NCBI RefSeq assembly: GCF_023284065.1
Contig: NZ_JAKIKP010000017.1
Coordinates: 22,912-86,911 of the forward strand
Reading direction: 5' to 3'
Source of the DNA: Shewanella gaetbuli
GTDB taxonomy: Bacteria; Pseudomonadota; Gammaproteobacteria; Enterobacterales; Shewanellaceae
DNA: 64,000 bases
Below are positions 52,568-60,579 of this stretch, in pieces. Made by a program: the position numbers and the translations under genes. The notes beneath the pieces were generated by a model that did not search any database, was not told where the DNA came from, and worked only from the letters and a program-made list of their open reading frames with translations. The first letter of the stretch is position 1. The number at the start of each line of letters is the position of its first letter.

Positions 52568-54100
52568 ATGCTTTATTTATTCGCCAGTTGCATAGCCTTA
52601 CTTTTTGGCCCTTTGTTCTATCGTTACTTTTCTTCAGGTAGCGGATTACAAAAAGGGTTAGATGGCTTTATTTTCGTCTCTTTAGGCGGCCTTGTGCTAG
52701 TGCATATTCTGCCAGAGCTGCTAGAGCATGGTGGGTTTATTACCTTATTGTTTGTCATCCTCGGTTTATGGGGGCCTACAGCAAGTGAACGGGTTTTTCA
52801 TCGCTATTCTGACCTCACCCACAACATCACCTTAATTTTAGGTATTGGTGGATTATTGTTGCACACCATTACCGATGGCGGCGCCATGGTGATATCGCAA
52901 CAAGATAACTCTCCCATATTGGCACTAGGCATTATTTTACACCGCTTACCTGTAGGTTTAGCCATTTGGTGGTTACTTAAGCCTCAAGTCGGCACTCTCT
53001 GGGCAAGTGTTGTGTTAGTCACCATGATGGCCTTAACGGCTGTCGGATATTTTGCTGGAGAGCAACTGATTCACCAATTAAGTATTGAAAATACGGTTTA
53101 CTTACAAGCTTTTGTAACCGGCTCAATTCTGCATGTAGTATTGCATCAACCTCATGGTGAGCATGAAACCGACAAACAAGGTAAGTATCAATATCAAGCT
53201 GGCATAGGCAGTTTATTGGGCTTAGGGTTATTAGCCTTGCTATTACTTATGGATACAGGTGGGCATGCTCATGCGCATCATGATCACGCCCATGGTGTTG
53301 AGCAGTTTGTTGGTTGGTTACTAACTATCTCTCCGATATTACTTTTAAGTTATGTACTCGCCGCAATTCGATTTAAATTAGGGTTACAACCACAACATCC
53401 AAACCTTGCACTACGCTGGCTTCAACGACTTATAGGCCCAGAGTCTTTAATTATCACGCTAGCTTTACTTGGCCCTTGGTTTGCACTTTATCAGGTTATT
53501 GGTATTGCCATTATTGCCGGCCTATTAACGTGGAATAACACTAAATTAACTGACCCACATACCAATATGCCTGAGTCTGCTGCTCGCTTTGGTTTTGCTC
53601 ATCTTGTTGATAGAAGTGCCCCGTGGATTATATTTAGTTTATTATTGGCGAACCTCATTGGTCACCCATCAGTCCCTCTTGAAAACCCAGCATTACAAGT
53701 ATTGATATTATTGCTAGTGTTCATTCCAATGCGATTTTGTAACTTAGGTGCTGCGGTATTAGCACTGGCATTATTTTATAGTGGCTGGAATCAAGTGGCT
53801 GTGGCATTCAGTTTACTTGCAGCTCCGGTCATCAATATTTCACAGTTAAAGCTCATGTCTTGGCAGCAAGGATTAATATTAGGTGGAGTATTATTAATGG
53901 CATTTATTGTGGCGGATTTAGTTCCCCTCACGTCTAGCTATACTCTTCAGTTGCCTGAATCGGTAAATTATATCGGGTTAGCTATGATTAGTTTATTGTT
54001 TGGTTCAAGTTTACTGCGCTTAGGTCCACGTAAATTTTTAAGCCGCATGATAACCTTAGAATCTGAGCACAAGCATGACCATGGGCATCATCACCATTAG
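52568..54100 (+). CDS. ZIP-like metal permease with His-rich loops
   Basis: The N-terminal half resembles a ZIP permease: LVLVHILPELLEHGG, LLLHTITDGGAMV and ILHRLPVGLAIWW hold the paired His motifs of helices 4 and 5. A His cluster (HAHAHHDHAH) follows, then a second set of membrane helices of unknown family, and the C-terminus ends HKHDHGHHHH. About 510 residues is long for ZIP, so it may be a fusion or an ArsP-like permease. Start is uncertain; TTG codons near 52544 are alternatives. Zinc, nickel or iron transport is possible. Confidence 0.6.
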   Translation: MLYLFASCIALLFGPLFYRYFSSGSGLQKGLDGFIFVSLGGLVLVHILPELLEHGGFITLLFVILGLWGPTASERVFHRYSDLTHNITLILGIGGLLLHTITDGGAMVISQQDNSPILALGIILHRLPVGLAIWWLLKPQVGTLWASVVLVTMMALTAVGYFAGEQLIHQLSIENTVYLQAFVTGSILHVVLHQPHGEHETDKQGKYQYQAGIGSLLGLGLLALLLLMDTGGHAHAHHDHAHGVEQFVGWLLTISPILLLSYVLAAIRFKLGLQPQHPNLALRWLQRLIGPESLIITLALLGPWFALYQVIGIAIIAGLLTWNNTKLTDPHTNMPESAARFGFAHLVDRSAPWIIFSLLLANLIGHPSVPLENPALQVLILLLVFIPMRFCNLGAAVLALALFYSGWNQVAVAFSLLAAPVINISQLKLMSWQQGLILGGVLLMAFIVADLVPLTSSYTLQLPESVNYIGLAMISLLFGSSLLRLGPRKFLSRMITLESEHKHDHGHHHH

Positions 54101-54147
54101 TTTGTAACAACGCAAATAGGGTGTAGCACAAAACATAGGATGAGTTT

Positions 54148-54906
54148 ATGTGTATTTTATTTATTGCAATAAATCAGCACCCTAAATATCCGCTCATTAT
54201 TTGCGCCAACCGGGACGAGTTTCATCATAGGGCTACCCAGCCCGCACACTTTTGGCTTGATAATGTTAATTTACTCGCAGGTAAAGACTTACAAGCAGGC
54301 GGCACATGGTTAGGCGTTAATCGGGCAGGACAATTCGCCGGTATCACTAACCTTCGCCTACCCAATGAAACCGATGGTGTACGCTCTAGAGGTGAATTAG
54401 TCACCAAATCACTGACCTCAAATTTGATTACCCCTGAATGGCTTCATAAAAACGCTGAAAACTACAATCCGTTTAACCTCATATTTGAACATAATCAGAC
54501 TTTGCAGTGCTTCAATAGTCATAGCAAAGTAACCCAGCCGTTAGATAACGGATTTCATGCTATTTGCAACGGTAATATGGATGATATTTGGCCTAAGATG
54601 GCATTAGGGCAACAGTTAATTCAACAGTACATTTCTAATGCTGTTGATATAGATGTTTCTCAATTAAATACTTTCATGCAAGACGCCTCTATACCTGACG
54701 ACCCGTTATTACCCAATACAGGATTAGAGTTAGAATGGGAACGTAACTTGTCGGCCATTTTTATCAAGCACCCACAATACGGTACACGTTCCACTAGTAT
54801 TATTCTAAAAAACCATCATGGCCAAATCGACTTTTATGAGTCTCGGTTTGATGGTAAAGCAAGACACTTAGGCCAGCAGCACTTTCAAATTCCAGCAAGT
54901 GTCTAA
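54148..54906 (+). CDS. NRDE/TANGO2-family protein
   Basis: The 252-residue protein starts MCILFIAINQHPKYPLIICANRDEF and has the Cys2 and NRDE motif near residue 22 that name the family. WLDNVNLLAGKDLQAGGTWLGVNRAGQFAGITNLR and RSRGELV are also typical. In the Ntn-hydrolase fold Cys2 would become the N-terminal nucleophile after Met removal. TANGO2 relatives have been linked to haem trafficking, and hemN follows here, but this is only context. Confidence 0.85.
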   Translation: MCILFIAINQHPKYPLIICANRDEFHHRATQPAHFWLDNVNLLAGKDLQAGGTWLGVNRAGQFAGITNLRLPNETDGVRSRGELVTKSLTSNLITPEWLHKNAENYNPFNLIFEHNQTLQCFNSHSKVTQPLDNGFHAICNGNMDDIWPKMALGQQLIQQYISNAVDIDVSQLNTFMQDASIPDDPLLPNTGLELEWERNLSAIFIKHPQYGTRSTSIILKNHHGQIDFYESRFDGKARHLGQQHFQIPASV

Positions 54907-55034
54907 TAGAAATCCCTCTCAATATTGCAACGGCTGTCACGTACAATTATCAAATTTACAACCTAGATCAAGGTTATTTAACGCTTTTGACTGCATAATT
55001 CGTCTATTGCTAATTTACCATCGGAGTACACGTC

Positions 55035-56411
55035 TTGGAGCAGCCCACAAAAATAAGTTGGGATCAGTCAATGATCGAGAAATATAACTACAGCGGTCCT
55101 CGTTATACGTCTTATCCGACAGCATTAGAGTTTGATGATACTTTCACTGAGCAAAACTTGTTATCAGCTATCGAGGGCAGCAAAAGCGATCGACTTTCTC
55201 TTTATGTTCATATCCCGTTTTGTGCAAAACTTTGTTACTACTGCGGATGTAATAAAGTTATTACTCGTCACTCTCACAAAGCCGATCAATACATTGAATA
55301 CTTAGCAGCGGAAATTATTAAACGCGCGCCGTTATTCAAGCATTACACAGTGACCCAAATGCACTGGGGTGGTGGCACGCCAACCTTCTTGCAACCAGAG
55401 CAAATTTTACATTTGACCTCATTAATCAAACAACACTTCAACTTTGCAGATGAAGGTGAGTTTTCTATTGAGGTAGACCCTCGCGAAATTGAACTCAGCA
55501 TGCTTGATACCTTAAAAGAAGCTGGCTTTAACCGTGTATCAATTGGGGTACAAGATTTTAATAAGGACGTTCAAGTTGCCGTGAATCGCGAGCAAGATGA
55601 GCAGTTTATCTTTGACTTTATCGCCAAGGCTAAAGAGTTAGGCTTTGTATCAACTAACGTAGATTTAATTTACGGCTTACCACTGCAAACGCCTGAAACA
55701 TTTGCCCAAACTATTGAACGTATTATTGAGTTATCTCCTGATCGTTTATCAGTATTTAACTATGCGCATTTACCCTCTCGTTTTGCGGCACAACGCAAAA
55801 TTAAAGATGCTGACATGCCATCACCACAGCAAAAATTAGATATGCTGCATCAAACTATTGAAACCTTAACCGGTGCTGGTTATCAATTCATTGGCATGGA
55901 TCACTTTGCTAAACCTGATGATGAACTGGCTAAATTACAACGTGCCGGAAAATTACACCGAAACTTCCAAGGTTATACCACCCAAGAAGAATGTGACTTA
56001 TTAGGGTTAGGCGTTTCGTCAATTAGCCAAATTGGTGACTGCTATGCTCAAAACCAAAAAGATATTCGACCATACTATGAAGCGATTGATGAAAAAGGTC
56101 ATGCTTTATGGAAAGGCTGTAGCTTAAATGAAGATGATGAAATTCGTCGTGCAGTGATTAAACAAATCATTTGTCACTTTGACCTTGATATGGCCAAAAT
56201 TGACCAGAAGTTTAATATTGTTTTTGAAGATTATTTCGCTGAAGATTTAGCCTTACTACAAACCTTCTTAGACGATAAGTTAGTGGATATTACTGATAGA
56301 AGATTAACCATTAGCCCAACAGGCCACCTGTTAATCCGTAATATTTGTATGTGCTTCGATGTGTATTATCGCCAAAAAGCCAGACAACAACAGTTCTCAA
56401 GAGTAATCTAG
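55035..56411 (+). CDS. hemN: Oxygen-independent coproporphyrinogen III dehydrogenase HemN
   Basis: HemN decarboxylates coproporphyrinogen III to protoporphyrinogen IX without oxygen. The 458-residue protein has C63xxxC67xxC70xC72 (PFCAKLCYYCGC), KYNYSGPRYTSYPTALEF, HWGGGTPTFL, IEVDPREIELSMLDTL and RNICMCFDVYYRQKAR, aligning end to end with E. coli HemN. The start appears to be TTG at 55035 since the N-terminus aligns there. Role: haem for anaerobic cytochromes. Terminator follows. Confidence 0.96.
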   Translation: MEQPTKISWDQSMIEKYNYSGPRYTSYPTALEFDDTFTEQNLLSAIEGSKSDRLSLYVHIPFCAKLCYYCGCNKVITRHSHKADQYIEYLAAEIIKRAPLFKHYTVTQMHWGGGTPTFLQPEQILHLTSLIKQHFNFADEGEFSIEVDPREIELSMLDTLKEAGFNRVSIGVQDFNKDVQVAVNREQDEQFIFDFIAKAKELGFVSTNVDLIYGLPLQTPETFAQTIERIIELSPDRLSVFNYAHLPSRFAAQRKIKDADMPSPQQKLDMLHQTIETLTGAGYQFIGMDHFAKPDDELAKLQRAGKLHRNFQGYTTQEECDLLGLGVSSISQIGDCYAQNQKDIRPYYEAIDEKGHALWKGCSLNEDDEIRRAVIKQIICHFDLDMAKIDQKFNIVFEDYFAEDLALLQTFLDDKLVDITDRRLTISPTGHLLIRNICMCFDVYYRQKARQQQFSRVI

Positions 56412-56426
56412 TGATTACAGATAAAG

Positions 56427-56455
56427 TAAAAAGCCAGCATTTGCTGGCTTTTTTG
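56427..56455 (+). terminator. Intrinsic terminator after hemN
   Basis: AAAAGCCAGC (from about 56429) pairs with GCTGGCTTTT around ATTT, followed by a T run. It is 20 bases past the hemN stop and 17 bases from the end of the convergent add gene, and is likely bidirectional. Confidence 0.85.
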
Positions 56456-56471
56456 TTTAACTATAATTCAA

Positions 56472-57470
56472 TTATCCACGCTTTTTGGCATAAAGCGCTT
56501 TACGTGCAGAATCAGATAAAAACGCCATTTCAACGCCATTTTTTTGCACTTGGCTTATTTGCTCATTAGTCAACTTAAGTTCGGACTGAGCAATTTGATA
56601 TTCGTGTTGAATATCAATGGCACTTACCCCAGGGTCATCGGTATTCAAGCCAATTAAAATATCGGCGGCTAAAAATTGCTTAAACGGATGAGTATCGTAG
56701 TCTGCAACGGTTGAAGTATGTAAGTTACTGGTTGGACACGACTCAATACCAATTTTATTTTTAGCGAGGTACTCCATCAATTTTGGATCACGAATCGCAT
56801 TCACACCATGACCAATACGTGTGGCACCTAATACTTCAATCGCTTGCCACATACTTTCAGGGCCAGCCGCTTCACCAGCATGAGCAGTAATGGCTAAACC
56901 AGCATCACGTACTCGTTTAAAGTGCTCAGTAAATAAGTCTCCAGGGAAGCCGAGTTCATCGCCCGCTAAATCCATACCGACTAATTTATCTTTATGAGCC
57001 AGTAAGCCTTCAAGTTCTAAACGGCATTTTTCTTGGCCAAATGAACGCGACATAATGCCAATAAGATTAATATCAATATCATGCTCTTTAGTGCCAGCAT
57101 TCACGCCATCAATCACCGCTTCTACAACACCTTCAATAGGTAAGTGATGATTCATCGCCATGTAATAAGGACTAAAACGTAATTCGGCATAGTCTAGCCC
57201 TGAAACTTTTGCATCAACGACATTTTCGTAGGCAACACGTTTAACTGCATCGAGATCAGCAAGAACTGCAACCATCCAATCAAGCTTTTTCAAGAAAGCA
57301 ACTAGACTACTTTCTTTCCCCTGAACTTGTACAAATGGCGCTAATGATTCTAGAGAGTCCGCAGGCAAAGCTATACCATGCTGTTGACCTAACTCCCAAA
57401 TAGTCTGAACACGTACATTTCCATCTAAGTGTCGATGTAAATCCACTAACGGAATGGTTGAATCAATCAT
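56472..57470 (-). CDS. add: Adenosine deaminase
   Basis: Add converts adenosine or deoxyadenosine to inosine. The 332-residue protein has the zinc-binding DLHRHLDGN near residues 10-18, ELRFSPYYMA, the SFGQEKCR segment, AHAGEAAGPESMW with zinc His and catalytic Glu, RIGHGV with its His, and GLNTDDPGVSA with the Asp pair. Size and motifs match E. coli Add. Confidence 0.95.
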   Translation of the reverse strand: MIDSTIPLVDLHRHLDGNVRVQTIWELGQQHGIALPADSLESLAPFVQVQGKESSLVAFLKKLDWMVAVLADLDAVKRVAYENVVDAKVSGLDYAELRFSPYYMAMNHHLPIEGVVEAVIDGVNAGTKEHDIDINLIGIMSRSFGQEKCRLELEGLLAHKDKLVGMDLAGDELGFPGDLFTEHFKRVRDAGLAITAHAGEAAGPESMWQAIEVLGATRIGHGVNAIRDPKLMEYLAKNKIGIESCPTSNLHTSTVADYDTHPFKQFLAADILIGLNTDDPGVSAIDIQHEYQIAQSELKLTNEQISQVQKNGVEMAFLSDSARKALYAKKRG

Positions 57471-57676
57471 ATTTATCCCTTTTCTGTTGCCCGCCAGTGA
57501 GCTGTAATAATCGTCGGCGTTTGAATGATATTAACACAAAATAACAAACATACCGTTCTTAAAATAACATAAAGATACTAATTTTATTCATTCAAGCAAC
57601 CAATCATGCCTGATTTTAATAAAAAAATACGGCATACTGACTAAAAAATCCCTTAGAAAATAAAAGGAACCTTGTC

Positions 57677-59512
57677 ATGCGAGCTTTGCTCTTACCTACT
57701 CTGATTGCCATTAGCATAACGGGCTGTAGTTTAAACACCACAGTAACAGATGCACAACGATATGCTTATGATGCAAAAAAGCCAAAGCCCACTTCCATTG
57801 CAGATACAAAAAAAACCGTTGAAGAAATTAAGCCGATAGCCCACAACTTACAAACAATAATAGACAAAGATTGGGCGCAAAAGCTGGCTTATTCTCCTGA
57901 ACTCGCCGCAAGTTTAGGTAATCAACAAGCCGCTGGACAGTTAGCTGATTTATCTCCTGAATCATTAGCAGAGCAAAACTTTAAAACCCAACAACTACTT
58001 AACGCTTTAAAACAGCTCGATAAAAGTCAGTTTTCAGTAGATGACCAAATCAATGCAAAAATACTGCAAGATCAGCTACAAAATACACTCGATATGTATC
58101 GTTTTAAAGATCATTATCTGCCTATTACCGCTGAAAGCGGCTTTCATGCCTATATCGCCAGTATTGCCAAAATCCCCTTGAGAACAACAGCTGATTACCA
58201 GAACTATTTAGCCAAACTTAACGCATTGCCAACCTACTTTGGCCAGCAAACATTTTGGTTAAAACAAGGCTTAGCTGCAGGAATTACCCCAGCTAAAGTA
58301 ACCTTAACGGGTTTTGAAGACAGTATTAGTGCTTTTATCGTTCCAGTGGAGCAAAGTGGCTATTTTGCGCCTTTCACCCAATATCCTGAACATTTTACCC
58401 AAGCCCAAAAACAACAGCTTACAGCACAGGGAAAACAAATTATTGCAGATAAAGTAATACCCTTGTATCAAGCGTTTTATGACTTTATGACTGAAGAGTA
58501 TATTCCCAACGCTCGCGAACAAATTGCCGCTTCAGCACTGCCAGATGGCGATGCCTTTTATCAAAACAGAGTTGAGTATTACACCACTTTACCCATGACA
58601 GCTGAAGAAGTGCATCAGTTAGGCTTAAAAGAAGTGGCTAGAATTAGAAATGAAATGCAGCAAATCATTGAAGATTTAGGCTTTGAAGGTTCATTTGCTG
58701 ATTTCTTACAATTCCTACGTACCGATCCACAGTTTTACCCCCAAACGGCAGAAGAGCTTTTAAAGGAAGCTTCTTATATTGCTAAAAAAGCCGATGCTAT
58801 GCTGCCCAAATACTTTGGTAAGCTCCCAAGAACCCCATACGGCATTGCACCTGTTCCGGCAGAAATCGCCCCTAAATACACCACAGGTAGATATTCTGGC
58901 TCAAATAGAGATGACCAACCGGGTTATTATTGGGTCAATACCTACGCACTTGATAAGCGCCCCTTATATGCGCTTGAAGCGCTAACGTTACATGAAGCGG
59001 TCCCTGGGCATCACTTACAAAGTTCACTCACAAAAGAGCTAACCACTTTACCTAACTTTAGACGATACAGTTATATCTCTGCATTTGGAGAAGGTTGGGG
59101 ATTGTATTCTGAATATTTAGGATTAGAGGCTGGGTTTTACCAAGACCCATACAGTAACTTTGGCCGCTTAACCTATGAAATGTGGAGAGCGGCAAGGTTG
59201 GTGGTCGATACAGGCATGCACGCCAAAGGTTGGAGTAGACAGCAAGCCATTGACTTTATGGCCAGCAATACCGCTTTATCAATGCATAATGTCAACACGG
59301 AAATAGACCGCTATATTTCATGGCCAGGACAAGCGTTATCATACAAAATTGGTGAACTCACCATAAAGCGATTACGCGCCAAAGCTGAGGAGGCATTAGG
59401 TGAAAAATTTGATATCAGAAAATTCCACGATAAAGTGTTAGAAAATGGCTCTGTTCCCATGCCTATACTAGAACAAATAATAGACACCTATATAAACCAA
59501 GAGTTAAGCTAA
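57677..59512 (+). CDS. DUF885-family lipoprotein, predicted zinc peptidase
   Basis: The 611-residue protein has a lipoprotein signal with lipobox SITGC (Cys17), so it is anchored to a membrane. DUF885 features are the zinc-binding-like HEAVPGHHLQ near residue 440, ISAFGEGWGLYSEYL downstream with an acidic third ligand, and AIDFMASNTALS. It is probably a gluzincin-type metallopeptidase; substrate unknown. A Shine-Dalgarno AAAAGGAAC precedes the ATG. Confidence 0.85.
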   Translation: MRALLLPTLIAISITGCSLNTTVTDAQRYAYDAKKPKPTSIADTKKTVEEIKPIAHNLQTIIDKDWAQKLAYSPELAASLGNQQAAGQLADLSPESLAEQNFKTQQLLNALKQLDKSQFSVDDQINAKILQDQLQNTLDMYRFKDHYLPITAESGFHAYIASIAKIPLRTTADYQNYLAKLNALPTYFGQQTFWLKQGLAAGITPAKVTLTGFEDSISAFIVPVEQSGYFAPFTQYPEHFTQAQKQQLTAQGKQIIADKVIPLYQAFYDFMTEEYIPNAREQIAASALPDGDAFYQNRVEYYTTLPMTAEEVHQLGLKEVARIRNEMQQIIEDLGFEGSFADFLQFLRTDPQFYPQTAEELLKEASYIAKKADAMLPKYFGKLPRTPYGIAPVPAEIAPKYTTGRYSGSNRDDQPGYYWVNTYALDKRPLYALEALTLHEAVPGHHLQSSLTKELTTLPNFRRYSYISAFGEGWGLYSEYLGLEAGFYQDPYSNFGRLTYEMWRAARLVVDTGMHAKGWSRQQAIDFMASNTALSMHNVNTEIDRYISWPGQALSYKIGELTIKRLRAKAEEALGEKFDIRKFHDKVLENGSVPMPILEQIIDTYINQELS

Positions 59513-59523
59513 CTCATGCATAG

Positions 59524-59542
59524 CCCCGCTATAAACGCGGGG
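59524..59542. terminator. Stem-loop after DUF885 gene
   Basis: CCCCGC (59524-59529) pairs with GCGGGG (59537-59542) around TATAAAC, 10 bases past the stop. The downstream T run is weak, so the terminator call is tentative. Confidence 0.45.
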
Positions 59543-59601
59543 TTAAACCTCGATTCACTCTTGGCCGACGTTGAATTAATAAAATAACCCCATTGGATTC
59601 T

Positions 59602-60579
59602 ATGATTTATAAAAAGTTCTCTTCTGAAAAACAATTAAACACACCAGAACAGCAACGTTTTTGGCAAGCCGTTAGCCAAACACATTTCACCACTGGTGAC
59701 GGGCTAAAAATAGCTTACTGCCAGATCATTAATCCTGACTCAAACCAAGCCATTGTCATCAGTAACGGTAGAGTCGAGACTTATTTAAAGTATCAAGAAC
59801 TGATATTTGATTTATTCCAACAAGGTTTTAGCGTTTATGCATTAGACCATCGGGGGCAAGGGCTTTCTGACAGGTTAACCGTCAATAGCCACCAAGGTCA
59901 TGTGATGAAATTTACAGACTATGTAGATGACTTTGAACATTTTATTGATGAGATCGTCAAACCAAATCAACATGATTCGGTGTCATTAGTGGCCCACTCT
60001 ATGGGCGGTGCAATTGCCACACATTACCTTGCCAAACATCCACAGTATTTTGATTGCGCTGTGATGTCTGCACCCATGTTCGGCATTTTACTTCCCTTCA
60101 ATGTGAATATTGTAAAATGGTTAGCCAAAAAATTAGATAAAACTACCGTAAGCACAACAGGTAAAGTAACCAGTAACTATGTGTTGGGTGGCACCGATTA
60201 CCAAGTAGAGCCTTTTATTAGTAATCATTTAACTCACAGCAAACTAAGGTATGAGCACTTTCGGGAAATCTACAAGAAGGAAGCTCAAGTTCAATTAGGC
60301 TCACCCACTAATCGTTGGTTAATTGAAGCAATAGCCGCGGCAGAGCAAAGTGTTCATTATGCTAAAAATACGCAAACCCCAATGCTAATTTTGCAAGCAA
60401 GTGACGATGAAATTGTAGTAAATCAAGCGCATGACCAAGCCTTAAGCACAAAATGTCATAAAGTGATTATAGAAGGTGCCTACCATGAGGTATTTATTGA
60501 AAGTGATAAACTAAGAGACAAAGCATTGAGCCATTTAATTAACTTTATTAAACAACACTCAACGGCAATGGCGACTTAA
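59602..60579 (+). CDS. pldB: Alpha/beta hydrolase, lysophospholipase L2-like
   Basis: The product is 325 residues. NGRVETYLKYQELIFDLF and ALDHRGQGLSDR precede the nucleophile elbow AHSMGGAIATHYLA; the acid Asp is in ILQASDDEIV and the His in GAYHEVFIE. This is the monoglyceride lipase/lysophospholipase L2 (PldB) group. The ATG at 59602 is preferred over a TTG at 59593. Its 3' end overlaps the convergent GGDEF-EAL gene by about 30 bases. Confidence 0.85.
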   Translation: MIYKKFSSEKQLNTPEQQRFWQAVSQTHFTTGDGLKIAYCQIINPDSNQAIVISNGRVETYLKYQELIFDLFQQGFSVYALDHRGQGLSDRLTVNSHQGHVMKFTDYVDDFEHFIDEIVKPNQHDSVSLVAHSMGGAIATHYLAKHPQYFDCAVMSAPMFGILLPFNVNIVKWLAKKLDKTTVSTTGKVTSNYVLGGTDYQVEPFISNHLTHSKLRYEHFREIYKKEAQVQLGSPTNRWLIEAIAAAEQSVHYAKNTQTPMLILQASDDEIVVNQAHDQALSTKCHKVIIEGAYHEVFIESDKLRDKALSHLINFIKQHSTAMAT

